Positions 1 to 8,223 of a DNA stretch of 64,000 nt are shown in pieces. This stretch comes from JASHSH01 sp036490215 (GTDB lineage: Bacteria > Pseudomonadota > Alphaproteobacteria > Rhodospirillales > Magnetospirillaceae). The translations under genes and the position numbers were made by a program. How positions within the stretch are numbered: position 1 is the stretch's first letter; every line of letters starts with the position of its first letter. The notes beneath the pieces were generated by a model. The model was given only the letters and a program-made list of their open reading frames with translations, was not told the DNA's origin and did no database searches. The stretch covers positions 62,001 through 126,000 of the forward strand of contig DASXEH010000018.1 in NCBI GenBank assembly GCA_036490215.1, given 5' to 3'.

Positions 1-16
1 GCGGCTGGAGACATGC

Positions 17-497
17 TGGTGTCACGCAGCAAATCGAGGATGCCCGCGATGATCGATTCCAGGCTCGGGTGGTGTCACGCGGTTTTTGCTGTCAGGCGCC
101 GCGGGGCGTGGTGGTGTCCCGCACCTAGCCTTGTGAAAAAGCTGTCGGAATGGGTGGTATCACGCCCTCGGCTTTTGAAGCCTTCGGAACTGGACATCAG
201 GGGCGGCTGGTATCACCCCCGACCGTCACTACATGGGCGATCGGAGGGGGTGGTATCACCCCCTGAGCATTTGAAGTCGTCGGGACTGAATGCGGAGGGC
301 GAGTGGTATCACCCCCAACCGCCACCATGTGAGTGATCGAAGGTGGTGGTATCACCCCCTCGGCTCTTGAGGCCGTCAGGGCTCGATCGGGAGGGCGGGT
401 GGTGTCACCCCCGGCCGTCGTCACACGCACCGTCGAGCGGAGTGGTGTCACCCCCTCGACCGTTGATACGAGTTCTTCGAAGCGGATGGTGTCACTA
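17..497. repeat. Tandem array of TGGTRTCAC motifs with 96-bp dimeric period
   Basis: Eleven copies of a motif close to TGGTRTCACCCCC start at 17, 70, 112, 155, 208, 251, 304, 347, 400, 443 and 487. The steps are 53, 42, 43, 53, 43, 53, 43, 53, 43 and 44 bp, so from about 112 onward the array is a repeat of a 96-bp unit made of a 53-bp and a 43-bp half. Spacers of equal length resemble one another, for example the long ones contain a TTTGAAG or CTTGAGG core and a GAGGGCG-type end. Copies at both edges are more divergent (CACGC instead of CACCCC). The array probably continues left of the window. Open reading frames across it are repeat artefacts. Clustered protein-binding sites or a transposon end with multiple subterminal repeats are possible; the function is unknown. 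Confidence 0.85.
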
Positions 498-575
498 CGT
501 CGATCAAAGCGGCAGGAAGGATACTGAGACCGCTTCACGCCGGTGGCTCCTTCCATGTCAGGCTGCTACCGTCGG

Positions 576-929
576 CTACGCTGGCTGGATTAGCAAGCCG
601 GCGGAAATACCGAAACGCGAATGCAACCGGCGCACCATAGTCATGCTCAAGCTACTCTTGCCGTTCAGCACCTCACTCACACGGCTCGCCGTCCCAAACA
701 GCGGGATCAGATCGGCCCGCTTTAAGCCGTGCTGGTCCATCACATAGGTCAGCAGCGCCGGCAGTCCGATAGGACGGCGGGGCCATTTCCGGCTCTCATA
801 GTCCTCGACTAGTTTAGCCTGGGCCCGCAGTCTGGCTTCGGTGCCCGGTTTCTTCATCAGCGCTGCGACCAACGCAGTCGCCTCTGCCAGATCCGCGTCG
901 TTCTCGATCACGATCAGTTCTGTCTTCAT
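576..929 (-). CDS. HigA-like antitoxin, HTH type
   Basis: This 117-residue protein looks like the antitoxin of a HigBA-type toxin-antitoxin pair. An acidic N-terminal part (MKTELIVIENDADLAEA) is followed by a helix-turn-helix at about residues 58-101, containing GLKRADLIPLFG and a SRVSEVLNGK segment typical of HigA proteins. The ATG at 927-929 overlaps by one base the relic stop codon of the toxin reading frame upstream, the usual toxin-then-antitoxin arrangement. A longer in-frame start at 959 would lie inside the toxin remnant and is less likely. Such antitoxins normally bind the toxin and repress their own promoter. Because the toxin is broken, this copy may be an orphan repressor or a leftover. 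Confidence 0.75.
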   Translation of the reverse strand: MKTELIVIENDADLAEATALVAALMKKPGTEARLRAQAKLVEDYESRKWPRRPIGLPALLTYVMDQHGLKRADLIPLFGTASRVSEVLNGKSSLSMTMVRRLHSRFGISAGLLIQPA

Positions 930-1122
930 CACACCGTCTCCGGATCGATCCCGCCTCACTCGGTGTGGTGCGGAAAAAGCGAATAAACAGCTGGCCCCCT
1001 CGGTACTCGACCAAAGCGACTAGCTGGAGGTCGTTGGCCGTGATGTTAAACGCCACGCGCCCGTCCTTGAGGATGCTGGCCTTAGGTGGGAAGCATAGGC
1101 GCCGCGGGTTGGTCGCTGCCAT
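929..1122 (-). pseudogene. HigB-like toxin remnant (frameshifted, N-terminally degraded)
   Basis: The segment ILKDGRVAFNITANDLQLV followed by a VEYRGG stretch and LFIRFF matches the core of HigB-type mRNA interferase toxins, which normally continue FxGTHAEYDRID. Here the reading frame slips after FIRFFRT. The expected ending can be seen in another frame as H-T-E, a stop, G-G, then I-D-P-E-T-V and a stop at 929-931, directly overlapping the antitoxin ATG. The normal first half of the toxin, roughly 40-50 residues, is not recognisable upstream. At least one frameshift plus a nonsense change is therefore needed to explain the locus. A sequencing error could restore part of the frame but not the missing N-terminus. 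Confidence 0.65.
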
Positions 1123-1884
1123 CCTTATGGCTCACGGCGAAGGATACATAGAGTCTGTGATGCTCGGCACCCGAAGGGGATGTGCTCGAAGATCGAGGGT
1201 GCTTTTGAGGGGCCTACCAAATTTTCGCCGGACCTTTCTGTATCTGACTCCAGGGAGGAAGGCAAAGAGAGCTATTTTATATAATTATAGCAATGTGATA
1301 GGTGAGAGAATGAATGCCTATCCACAACTGTATCCACATTGGGCCGGCGATCACAAACGAGCGTCAGCGAACAACGGGCGAAGCGCGGGGTGAGTTCATT
1401 GTTCCTCGATAGGCTGCTTGGTCTACGCAACGATCTGGGTTTGCTGTCCAAGAAATTCGACACTCGCGCCGGCGTCAGGTGGGTAACTTCTCTCAGGCAT
1501 TTACCTATCTTACCTTGTTGCTGATCGCTTTGAGCCCGCATGAGCAGACGCCGCTTCGCGACAAAATCGCGCAGGGAGACAGCGACAAGACACTTGATCC
1601 CACAGAAAGATAGCTTCAGCCCGGCGTCTTAATTTTTGACTGAAATATTCACACCTTTGTACACGGTGGCGCCGCGGTCTCGAAGGCGCGCGTGAATCAT
1701 CGTCTAATCTTAGATGATAAGAAAATGTTATTATGTGCTAGGGGAACTATCAATTTTCCTTCTTCGATCCGGATTGCTACGCTCCTGCAACTGATGAACC
1801 AAGCGCAAAAGGTGACTGCGAAAGTCATTCTGGGGCTTCCGCCATAAGGGAGCCGGCGCTCATAAGTTACAGGGGAGGAAAATC
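1123..1884. other. Gene-poor region upstream of the first transporter operon
   Basis: No convincing gene is visible in these 760 bp. Reading frames of 60-140 codons are present on both strands but show no recognisable domain, ribosome-binding site or typical codon use. AT-rich patches lie at about 1270-1300 and 1620-1760; the second contains the 35-bp element described separately and probably the promoter of the operon that begins at 1885. Confidence 0.5.
1728..1762 (+). promoter_or_regulatory. 35-bp element shared with the 9136-9170 promoter
   Basis: This stretch, 123-157 bp upstream of the binding-protein start, aligns without gaps to 9136-9170 at 27 of 35 positions. It ends in the identical 15-mer TATCAATTTTCCTTC. 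Both copies sit upstream of genes of the same putative pathway and point the same way relative to the downstream gene. A binding site for the LysR protein encoded at 8224-9126 is the likely explanation, but this is inference. Confidence 0.5.
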
Positions 1885-2961
1885 ATGAAAAAATCCAAAT
1901 TATTTGGACTGATCGCGGTTTCATTATTTGTGGGTACTGTGACGCAGATATCGAACGCTTCTGCCGCCTGCGATAAGTCTCAAATTCGCTTCGTCAACTC
2001 GATGCGCGAGATTTCTCAGCCGTACCATGGCGACCTCGATAAGGGCGGGCGCCTTTTTGTCCAATGGGCTGGACTAAGTGATAGCCAATACGTGTTGCAG
2101 CTTAATCAAGGCGATACCGATAAGCAGGTTTCTTTGATGCGATCGCTGCTCGCGACCAATCCGGGCTGTACCATCTTCAATGTCGAACCCAATAATCTTC
2201 CGGCCGTCCGTCAGATGGTCGAGATTGCCAATCAGACGGGCGCATGGATTGTAACGCACTGGTCGCATCCGGATGGGTTTGAGCCCTTCAATGGCAACGA
2301 TCACTGGATCGGCCATGTCGGCGTCAACGGTTTGGACCAGGGCGAATCGATTTCCAAGGAATTGGTGAAGGCGATGGGTGGCGAAGGCGGCATCGTCGCG
2401 CTACAGGGGATTCTCGATAACAAGCCCGCGCAGCTGCGCTTTGCGGGCCTGAAGAAAGTCATTGCCGCCAATTCGAAGGTGACCCTGCTCGATCAACAGA
2501 CCGCCAACTGGGACCGTACGCAGGCCTTCCCTATCGTCCAGGCATGGCTGGCGAAGTACGGTGACAAGATCAAAGGGATCTGGGCGGCCAATGACGATAT
2601 GGCTCTGGGCGCGGTTGAAGCTTTGCGTGCCGCTGGTTTGGCGGGCAAGATTCCGGTTGTCGGCGCCGACGGCATTCCTGCGGCGATCGAAGCCGTCTCC
2701 AAAGGAGAAATGGTCGCTACCGCCTCTACTGACGCCTACTACCAGGGCAGTATAGGTTTCGCCATGGGGTACTGCGTATTGACCGGTCAGGTGCCGCCAC
2801 CGAAGCAGTGGACGAATGAGCATCGTGATTTCTATCTGCGGCTGATTACGATCACGAAGGATAACGTAAACCAGTATCTGAAGCCTCCGCCGGCCAGCGC
2901 TTTCGCTGGAGACTGGGCGTGTGACAAGATTTGGAGCCGAGATACAGGAGCTGCCTCTTAG
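1885..2961 (+). CDS. Ribose-type ABC transporter periplasmic binding protein
   Basis: This 358-residue protein is the periplasmic sugar-binding component (peripla_BP_4/RbsB class) of a CUT2-type importer. A Sec signal peptide spans residues 1 to about 28 (MKKSKLFGL start, hydrophobic core, cleavage near SNASA-ACDK). The body has family features such as GIWAANDDMALGAVEAL and IPVVGADGIPAAIEAV in the second lobe. It is somewhat longer than RbsB (about 296 residues) because of an extended N-terminal lobe and a C-terminal tail with a second cysteine. A strong AGGGGAGG ribosome site lies 8 bp upstream of the ATG. It is the first gene of an operon with two permeases and one ATPase. The ligand is unknown; the enzymes nearby suggest a sugar, deoxysugar or sugar acid. 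Confidence 0.88.
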   Translation: MKKSKLFGLIAVSLFVGTVTQISNASAACDKSQIRFVNSMREISQPYHGDLDKGGRLFVQWAGLSDSQYVLQLNQGDTDKQVSLMRSLLATNPGCTIFNVEPNNLPAVRQMVEIANQTGAWIVTHWSHPDGFEPFNGNDHWIGHVGVNGLDQGESISKELVKAMGGEGGIVALQGILDNKPAQLRFAGLKKVIAANSKVTLLDQQTANWDRTQAFPIVQAWLAKYGDKIKGIWAANDDMALGAVEALRAAGLAGKIPVVGADGIPAAIEAVSKGEMVATASTDAYYQGSIGFAMGYCVLTGQVPPPKQWTNEHRDFYLRLITITKDNVNQYLKPPPASAFAGDWACDKIWSRDTGAAS

Positions 2962-2975
2962 CCTGAGATTGGGAG

Positions 2976-3018
2976 TCGATCGCCGTGGGGGGACTGTCAA
3001 TGCCGCCGCGGCGATCGA
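2976..3018 (+). other. Intercistronic hairpin after the binding-protein gene
   Basis: TCGATCGCCG at 2976-2985 is perfectly complementary to CGGCGATCGA at 3009-3018, with a 23-nt loop that is itself GC-rich. It has no T-tract, so it is not a classical terminator. In importer operons such structures often stabilise the upstream message and so raise binding-protein levels over the membrane components. Similar hairpins occur at 48757-48786 and 61817-61856. Confidence 0.55.
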
Positions 3019-3053
3019 TCGACCGGTAAGGTCATGTATAAGCGAATGAGCGT

Positions 3054-4091
3054 GTGATGGATCGGACACCAACCGGCGTCATACAGTGGCCATCGCTGGC
3101 AGCACGCGATGGCAACATGCGTAAGGTAATCGGTGTTCTCCGCGAGATGGCCGTGACTTGGGGGCCGGCTCTCGCGTTGGTGATTCTTTATACCGCCTTC
3201 TCGATCGGCGATGCGCGGTTTGCAAGCCTCGCTAATCTCAAAACCCTGGCCAGCCAGTCCGCCATCCCACTTATTCTCGCGACCGGGATGACCTACGTCA
3301 TCCTCCAAGGATCGATAGACCTCTCTGTCGAAGGTGTAATGGCGGTCAGTTCGCTCTCTTGCGCCATGCTTCTGCGCAACAGCAGGACCGGTTTCGATTT
3401 GGGCGTGATCGCGCTGTTGGTGGGCATCTGCGTTGGGGCGATGTTTGGGACGCTCAACGGAATTCTGATCACCAGACTGCGTATTCCATCTTTTATGGTG
3501 ACACTCGGTATCTGGTCCGTCACCTCAGGGATCGCGATGCTTATTTCGGGAGGGCAACCTCCGGAAATCCGCGACATGAGCATTCGAGGTTGGGCTTTAG
3601 GTGAAACGATCGGCGTACCGAACTTGACGCTCGTCGCACTGGTCTGCCTCGTCATCGGTTACTTGCTGCAGAACTTCACCCGTTTCGGCCGCTACACCTA
3701 CGTCATCGGTGGGTCCGAGGAGATCGCCAAACTCTCGGGTGTTCGTATCAATTTTTACAAAGTGCTCGGATTTGGACTTTGCGGATTAACCGCCGGCCTT
3801 GGTGGCGTCTTGGAGTCGGCACGGCTCGGCCTCGGACATGTAGAAATCGGGGCGCAGCAGATGTTTCTTACGCTGACTGCCGTCGTTATCGGTGGCACGT
3901 CGCTCAGCGGCGGCCGAGGCGGTGTGATCCAATCGGCGGTCGGGGTTCTCATCCTTACCGTTTTGGCCAATGGCATGATCTTCATCGGGGTAACGCCCTA
4001 TCTTCAGAAGGCCGTGCAAGGCGTGATTATTCTGGTCGCCGTGGTTGCGGCCACTTGGCGCTTTCGTGCCCGCCTGAGGGTGGTGAAGTGA
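3054..4091 (+). CDS. Ribose-type ABC transporter permease
   Basis: This inner-membrane permease (345 residues, RbsC family, PF02653) has about eight to ten hydrophobic segments. The family signature is visible as QGSIDLSVEGVMA near residue 85 and as the late cytoplasmic loop GGTSLSGGRGGV. The start is uncertain: an ATG at 3117 (MRKVIGVL) would remove a polar 21-residue leader and give a more typical N-terminus, and neither start has a strong ribosome site. The gene overlaps the next one by 4 bp (GTGA), indicating translational coupling. It pairs with the second permease at 5602-6666 to form a heterodimeric channel. Confidence 0.85.
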   Translation: MMDRTPTGVIQWPSLAARDGNMRKVIGVLREMAVTWGPALALVILYTAFSIGDARFASLANLKTLASQSAIPLILATGMTYVILQGSIDLSVEGVMAVSSLSCAMLLRNSRTGFDLGVIALLVGICVGAMFGTLNGILITRLRIPSFMVTLGIWSVTSGIAMLISGGQPPEIRDMSIRGWALGETIGVPNLTLVALVCLVIGYLLQNFTRFGRYTYVIGGSEEIAKLSGVRINFYKVLGFGLCGLTAGLGGVLESARLGLGHVEIGAQQMFLTLTAVVIGGTSLSGGRGGVIQSAVGVLILTVLANGMIFIGVTPYLQKAVQGVIILVAVVAATWRFRARLRVVK

Positions 4092-5605
4092 GCGAGATCG
4101 CCGTTTCGCTTGAGTCTATCGGAAAGCGCTTCGGCAGCGTTCAGGCTCTTCGCGATGTCAGCCTGATGATCCGTAGTCGCGAAGTCATCGGTCTGATGGG
4201 CGAGAACGGGTCGGGCAAATCCACCCTCCTCAAGATCCTCGCCGGACTGATTAGGCCTGATGAAGGCAATGTGGTCGTTCGTGGCCGGCCGCTCACCAAA
4301 GCGAGTTTTTCAGCCGCCGCGAAAGCCGGTATCGGCATGGTATTCCAAGAACAGTCTTTGCTGCTCAATCTCACAGTCGCTGAGAATATTTTTCTCGGCT
4401 GCGAAGGGGAGGCCGTTCGGTTCGGACTGTACAACTGGCGTAAGCTCAAGGAGATGGCGCGCCGCCAACTGGACAAGCTTGGGTGCGATATTTCGCCTGA
4501 CACCATAACTGGCTCACTATCTTTTGCGCAGCGGCAAATGGTGGAACTGGCCAAGGTCCTAACGATTGAGGACCGTATCGGCGTCGAACCTATCATTCTC
4601 TTGGACGAGCCGACCTCCGTACTCGACGCCGAAGAAATCGATACGGTTCTGCATCAGATCGAGCGCCTGCGCAGCCGGGCCTCGGTTGTCATCGTTTCCC
4701 ACCGCCTCGATGAAGTCCTGCGCGTCGCGGACCGCATCTATGTCATGACCAATGGTCAATGCGTCGGGGAGCGCGATGCTCGGTCTGTCGATGCAGAGGA
4801 TTTGAAGCGCTTGATGCTTGGCAAGCATTTGAGCGAACAGTATCGCCGCCATGATAGACCCGCGCGGCCAATCGAGAACGAAGTACGCCTCAGCCTTCGC
4901 AATTTGGCCCATCGTTCCGACTACCGAGACATCAGTTTCGATCTGCATGCCGGTGAAATTCTCGGCTTTGCGGGCGTCGAAGGATCTGGTCGCGAATGTG
5001 TCTGTCGTACCGTTTATGGCGCGGAGGCGCCGAGCGCCGGCGAGGTTCTGCTGGATGGCAGTGTCATCAAATTCGATGGACCGGCAGACGCCGTCAAGAT
5101 GGGTATCGCATACGTTCCTTCGGAACGCCGCATCGAGGGTCTCGTCCCGAATATGAGCGTCAGGGAAAACATGACGCTGGCGCATCTCAAAGTTGCGCGC
5201 CGAGGTTGGTTTCTCGATTCGCAGCGGGAGCAGAAGCTTGTCTCACAGTGGGTCGAGCGTTTGCGCATCAAGACTCCATCGAACCATGCTTTGGCAGGGC
5301 AGTTGAGCGGCGGCAATCAACAGAAAGTTGTTCTGGCCAAATGGCTAATCGCCGAGCACCCACGCCTGCTGATTCTGGATCATCCGCTGCGTGGCCTCGA
5401 TATCGGTGCCAAGGCTGAGATTTTTGCCCGTGTTCGAGAGCTTGCGCAGAACGGCATCAGCATTCTTCTCATCGCGGACACGCTGGAAGAATTGCTGGCG
5501 TTGAGCGATACGATTCTTGTCATGCGCGACGGCGCAATCACAGCGCGATTGCCGGTCGGCGATGGAAAGCCGACTCAGATGGAAATTCTCGAGAACATGA
5601 TTTGA
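4088..5605 (+). CDS. Ribose-type ABC transporter ATP-binding protein, two NBDs
   Basis: This protein of 505 residues is a tandem-nucleotide-binding-domain ATPase of the RbsA/MglA class that energises the neighbouring permeases. NBD1 has Walker A MGENGSGKST (Lys44), a weak signature LSFAQRQ, and Walker B IILLDEPTSVLD. NBD2 has the degenerate P-loop GVEGSGRE usual for this class, signature LSGGNQQKVVLAKW, and an unusual Walker B, LLILDHPLRGLD. In that motif the catalytic-glutamate position is His432. The GTG start at 4088 overlaps the stop of the permease gene. An in-frame extension upstream to 3779 lies within the permease gene and is not used. The downstream permease starts at its stop codon, so four genes are tightly coupled. 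Confidence 0.88.
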   Translation: MSEIAVSLESIGKRFGSVQALRDVSLMIRSREVIGLMGENGSGKSTLLKILAGLIRPDEGNVVVRGRPLTKASFSAAAKAGIGMVFQEQSLLLNLTVAENIFLGCEGEAVRFGLYNWRKLKEMARRQLDKLGCDISPDTITGSLSFAQRQMVELAKVLTIEDRIGVEPIILLDEPTSVLDAEEIDTVLHQIERLRSRASVVIVSHRLDEVLRVADRIYVMTNGQCVGERDARSVDAEDLKRLMLGKHLSEQYRRHDRPARPIENEVRLSLRNLAHRSDYRDISFDLHAGEILGFAGVEGSGRECVCRTVYGAEAPSAGEVLLDGSVIKFDGPADAVKMGIAYVPSERRIEGLVPNMSVRENMTLAHLKVARRGWFLDSQREQKLVSQWVERLRIKTPSNHALAGQLSGGNQQKVVLAKWLIAEHPRLLILDHPLRGLDIGAKAEIFARVRELAQNGISILLIADTLEELLALSDTILVMRDGAITARLPVGDGKPTQMEILENMI

Positions 5606-6666
5606 TCGAGCGCCAGGAGCTATTGGCGGGCGATCACGCGACAAAGGCGATGGGTATGGCTAAGGGTGAGTTGGAAGTGGGGGGCGAGGGGGTCGAAGGG
5701 CCGGCTACCGCTGCCTTATCGTTATCGCCGGCGTCCCTTCGTGCCATCCTCAGCGGCGTGATGCCCGCCGTTGTTTTAGTGGCGCTGATTCTGGTCGTTG
5801 GGTTTTTTGCTCCTTCTTTTCTCTCGCTGTACAGCTTCGGCGTTCTGCTCGGCGAATCCACCATCATCCTCTTACTCGCAATTCCGCAGACGATGGTGAT
5901 TATGATCGGGGGGATCGATCTTTCGATCGCGTCGATCGCGTCGTTGGCTTCGATTCTATTGGCTCTGTTGCTGCCAGAAATCGGATTTTGGGCGATTCCC
6001 GCGGTGCTGGTCGCATGCATGGCGATCGGCGCAACTCAGGGATACATACACGTCGTCGCGCAGGTTCCGTCCTTTGTTGTGACGCTGGCAGGCCTGGGCC
6101 TGTGGTCGGGGATCGCCTTGGCGATCGCGCACACGACGATATCCGTGGATGAAGGCTACGACGCGGTCGGTTGGCTGCAGGCAACTGTTCTGGGTATTCC
6201 AATCGCGTTTTTTGGCGGTCTCGCGTTGCTACTCGCGCTCGTCCTCGTCTTTCGGCGGATGTCGATTGGTCGATATGTGTTGGCCATCGGCCTTGGAGAG
6301 ACTGCTGCACTTCTTTCGGGCATCCGCGTCGGGCGCGTAAAAATTCTGATCTTCACGCTTTCAGGACTCTTCGCCGGCATTGCGGGAGTGGCGATGGTGG
6401 CGCGCAGCTACGCCGGCAATCCATCGGGCGCAGACAAGTTGCTGCTGCCGAGCATCGCAGCCGTGGTAATCGGGGGAACAGCCATCACCGGCGGCTTCGG
6501 CGGATTGGGGCGCACCTTGATTGGCGTGCTCACTGTGACTGTGTTGCGCGTTGGTATCGCGATCGTGGGTATCGATCCCGGTTACGAACCATTGGCTTAC
6601 GGTCTCGTCATTATCGGTGCAGTGGCGCTGACGATGGACCGAGCCCGAATCTCTGTTGTGAAATAG
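5602..6666 (+). CDS. Ribose-type ABC transporter permease, second
   Basis: This is a second RbsC-family permease, 354 residues with roughly nine hydrophobic segments. Signatures are MIGGIDLSIASIASL and IGGTAITGGFGGLG. The TTG at 5602 overlaps the ATPase stop codon by 4 bp; ATG codons at 5650 and 5656 are alternatives that would drop a polar leader. It likely pairs with the permease at 3054-4091, since ribose-type systems with two different permeases and one fused ATPase are common in rhizobia. The next gene follows after 60 bp with its own AAGGAG site. Confidence 0.83.
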   Translation: MIERQELLAGDHATKAMGMAKGELEVGGEGVEGPATAALSLSPASLRAILSGVMPAVVLVALILVVGFFAPSFLSLYSFGVLLGESTIILLLAIPQTMVIMIGGIDLSIASIASLASILLALLLPEIGFWAIPAVLVACMAIGATQGYIHVVAQVPSFVVTLAGLGLWSGIALAIAHTTISVDEGYDAVGWLQATVLGIPIAFFGGLALLLALVLVFRRMSIGRYVLAIGLGETAALLSGIRVGRVKILIFTLSGLFAGIAGVAMVARSYAGNPSGADKLLLPSIAAVVIGGTAITGGFGGLGRTLIGVLTVTVLRVGIAIVGIDPGYEPLAYGLVIIGAVALTMDRARISVVK

Positions 6667-6726
6667 GCATCTTTTAGTGGCTCGCAGCGCCACGCCAAAG
6701 GAATCCTGCAATCCATCAAGGAGTGA

Positions 6727-8214
6727 ATGATGGCCTCTCTGAATGGCCCCTGGCGGATGTTGATCGATGGGAAGCAGACAGCCGGTTCTGCCTCTCGCGA
6801 GGTTATCAACCCCGCAACTGGTGAAGTCTTTGCGACCATTCCAGAGGCGAGTGACGCCGAGGTTGATGCCGCATTGATGGCTGCTCGGCGGGCTCAACCG
6901 ACGTGGGCCGCAATGGCACCGATCGAGCGGGCGCAGATCATGCACCGCATCGCTGCCCTGATTCGACGGGATACTGACAGGTTGGCGCGTTTGATTGTCG
7001 CCGAGCAAGGAAAGCCCATTAGCGAGGCGCGCGGGGAGGTCGGCGGCGCAGCGGAATTCTTCACCTTCTTCGCTGAATTTGCGCGTCGCATCCAAGGCGA
7101 GATTCTCCCTTCAGATGTTCGCGACGAGCAGATCTGGATTCAGCGTGTGCCGGTCGGCGTCGTTGTCGGCATCATTCCTTGGAATTACCCTTCTGCGCTC
7201 GTGTCGCGCAAAGTTGCGCCAGCAATGATCGCGGGAAATACGATCGTCCTAAAGCCCCATGAGATTACGCCGCTGTCGGCGCTTGCCATGGCCGATCTGT
7301 TCATTGAGGCCGGCGTGCCTGCCGGTGTTGTGAACGTCGTGACTGGAGGCGGCGCGACTGTCGGAAAACGTCTTGTCGAAGCCGATGGCGTCGATCTCAT
7401 CACGATGACAGGCAGCGTTCCTACCGGTAAACAGATCATGGGCGCCGCCTCGAAGCGTCTGACACCGGTTTCGCTCGAGCTTGGCGGAAAGGCACCCTTC
7501 ATCGTGATGCCCGATGCGGACTTTGATCTGGCAGTTTCGAGCGCCATCACGTCACGCTTCATGAATTGTGGCCAGGTCTGTATCTGCAATGAGCGAACCT
7601 TCGTTCATAAGGATATTTATCCACGCTTTCTCGAGGCGTTTATCGAGAAAGCACGCAAGCTTCGGATTGGTGATCCGCAGGACGAGACCACGGACATCGG
7701 GCCGAAGGTGTCGAAACCAGAGCTCGAGAAGGTCGAGGCGATGGTCGGCGACGCGGTTGGGCGTGGGGCCAAACTCGCTCTCGGCGGAGCCCGGCCGAAG
7801 GCACCGCCGACGCCGGGCGGCTACTGGTACGCGGCGACGGTCCTTACCGGCGTTTCGGCTGAGATGCCGATCATGCAGGATGAGATTTTCGGTCCGGTCA
7901 TTCCGATCGCTTCTTTCAACTCTTTCGATGACGTGCTGCGTGACGCGAATGCCAGCCGCTATGGTCTCTCGGCGTATTTGTTTACAAGCGACATGCGCCG
8001 GGTGATGCGGGCCGTCAACGAAATCGATTTTGGCGAGCTTTATGTCAATCGCATCGGCCCGGAAAGCTTGCAGGGCTTCCATGTCGGCTACCGTCAGAGC
8101 GGACTGGGCGGCGACGATGGCATCCACGGCCTCGAGGTCTTCTTGAGGAAGAAGACCGTCTATCTGAACTATAGCGGCCGGGCGGCCACGACACTTATGC
8201 CCTACGGCCAGTGA
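6727..8214 (+). CDS. Lactaldehyde/glycolaldehyde-type aldehyde dehydrogenase (AldA-like)
   Basis: This NAD(P)-dependent aldehyde dehydrogenase has 495 residues, the normal family length. The general base is in LELGGKAPF (Glu251) and the catalytic cysteine in NCGQVCICNER (Cys285, the same number as in E. coli AldA). The AldA subgroup is suggested by the C-terminal region GFHVGYRQSGLGGDDGIHGL, which resembles the AldA ending, and by IIPWNYPSALVSRKVAPA. It would oxidise a small hydroxyaldehyde such as lactaldehyde to the acid, fitting the aldolase at 10945-11763, which could release one. The ribosome site AAGGAG precedes ATG codons at 6727 and 6730. It lies downstream of the importer in the same direction and ends 9 bp before the converging LysR gene. 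Confidence 0.85.
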   Translation: MMASLNGPWRMLIDGKQTAGSASREVINPATGEVFATIPEASDAEVDAALMAARRAQPTWAAMAPIERAQIMHRIAALIRRDTDRLARLIVAEQGKPISEARGEVGGAAEFFTFFAEFARRIQGEILPSDVRDEQIWIQRVPVGVVVGIIPWNYPSALVSRKVAPAMIAGNTIVLKPHEITPLSALAMADLFIEAGVPAGVVNVVTGGGATVGKRLVEADGVDLITMTGSVPTGKQIMGAASKRLTPVSLELGGKAPFIVMPDADFDLAVSSAITSRFMNCGQVCICNERTFVHKDIYPRFLEAFIEKARKLRIGDPQDETTDIGPKVSKPELEKVEAMVGDAVGRGAKLALGGARPKAPPTPGGYWYAATVLTGVSAEMPIMQDEIFGPVIPIASFNSFDDVLRDANASRYGLSAYLFTSDMRRVMRAVNEIDFGELYVNRIGPESLQGFHVGYRQSGLGGDDGIHGLEVFLRKKTVYLNYSGRAATTLMPYGQ

Positions 8215-8223
8215 CCGGTGCGC

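Noticed and set aside
17..497. The array as a CRISPR locus
   Set aside because: The repeated core is only about 13 bp, the spacers are similar to one another and come in two fixed lengths, and no cas gene is visible.
13..556. Overlapping long reading frames on both strands across the repeat array
   Set aside because: Their repeated amino-acid patterns (such as WCHPRPS or GGDTTRPP) are translations of the DNA repeat in several frames, with no ribosome sites and no known domain.
1272..1541. Small genes in the 1123-1884 gap
   Set aside because: Frames of 60-140 codons overlap on both strands, lack ribosome sites and recognisable motifs.
3779..4087. N-terminal extension of the RbsA-type ATPase
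   Set aside because: It lies wholly inside the permease gene in another frame and its residues match no ABC domain; the GTG at 4088 gives the normal length.
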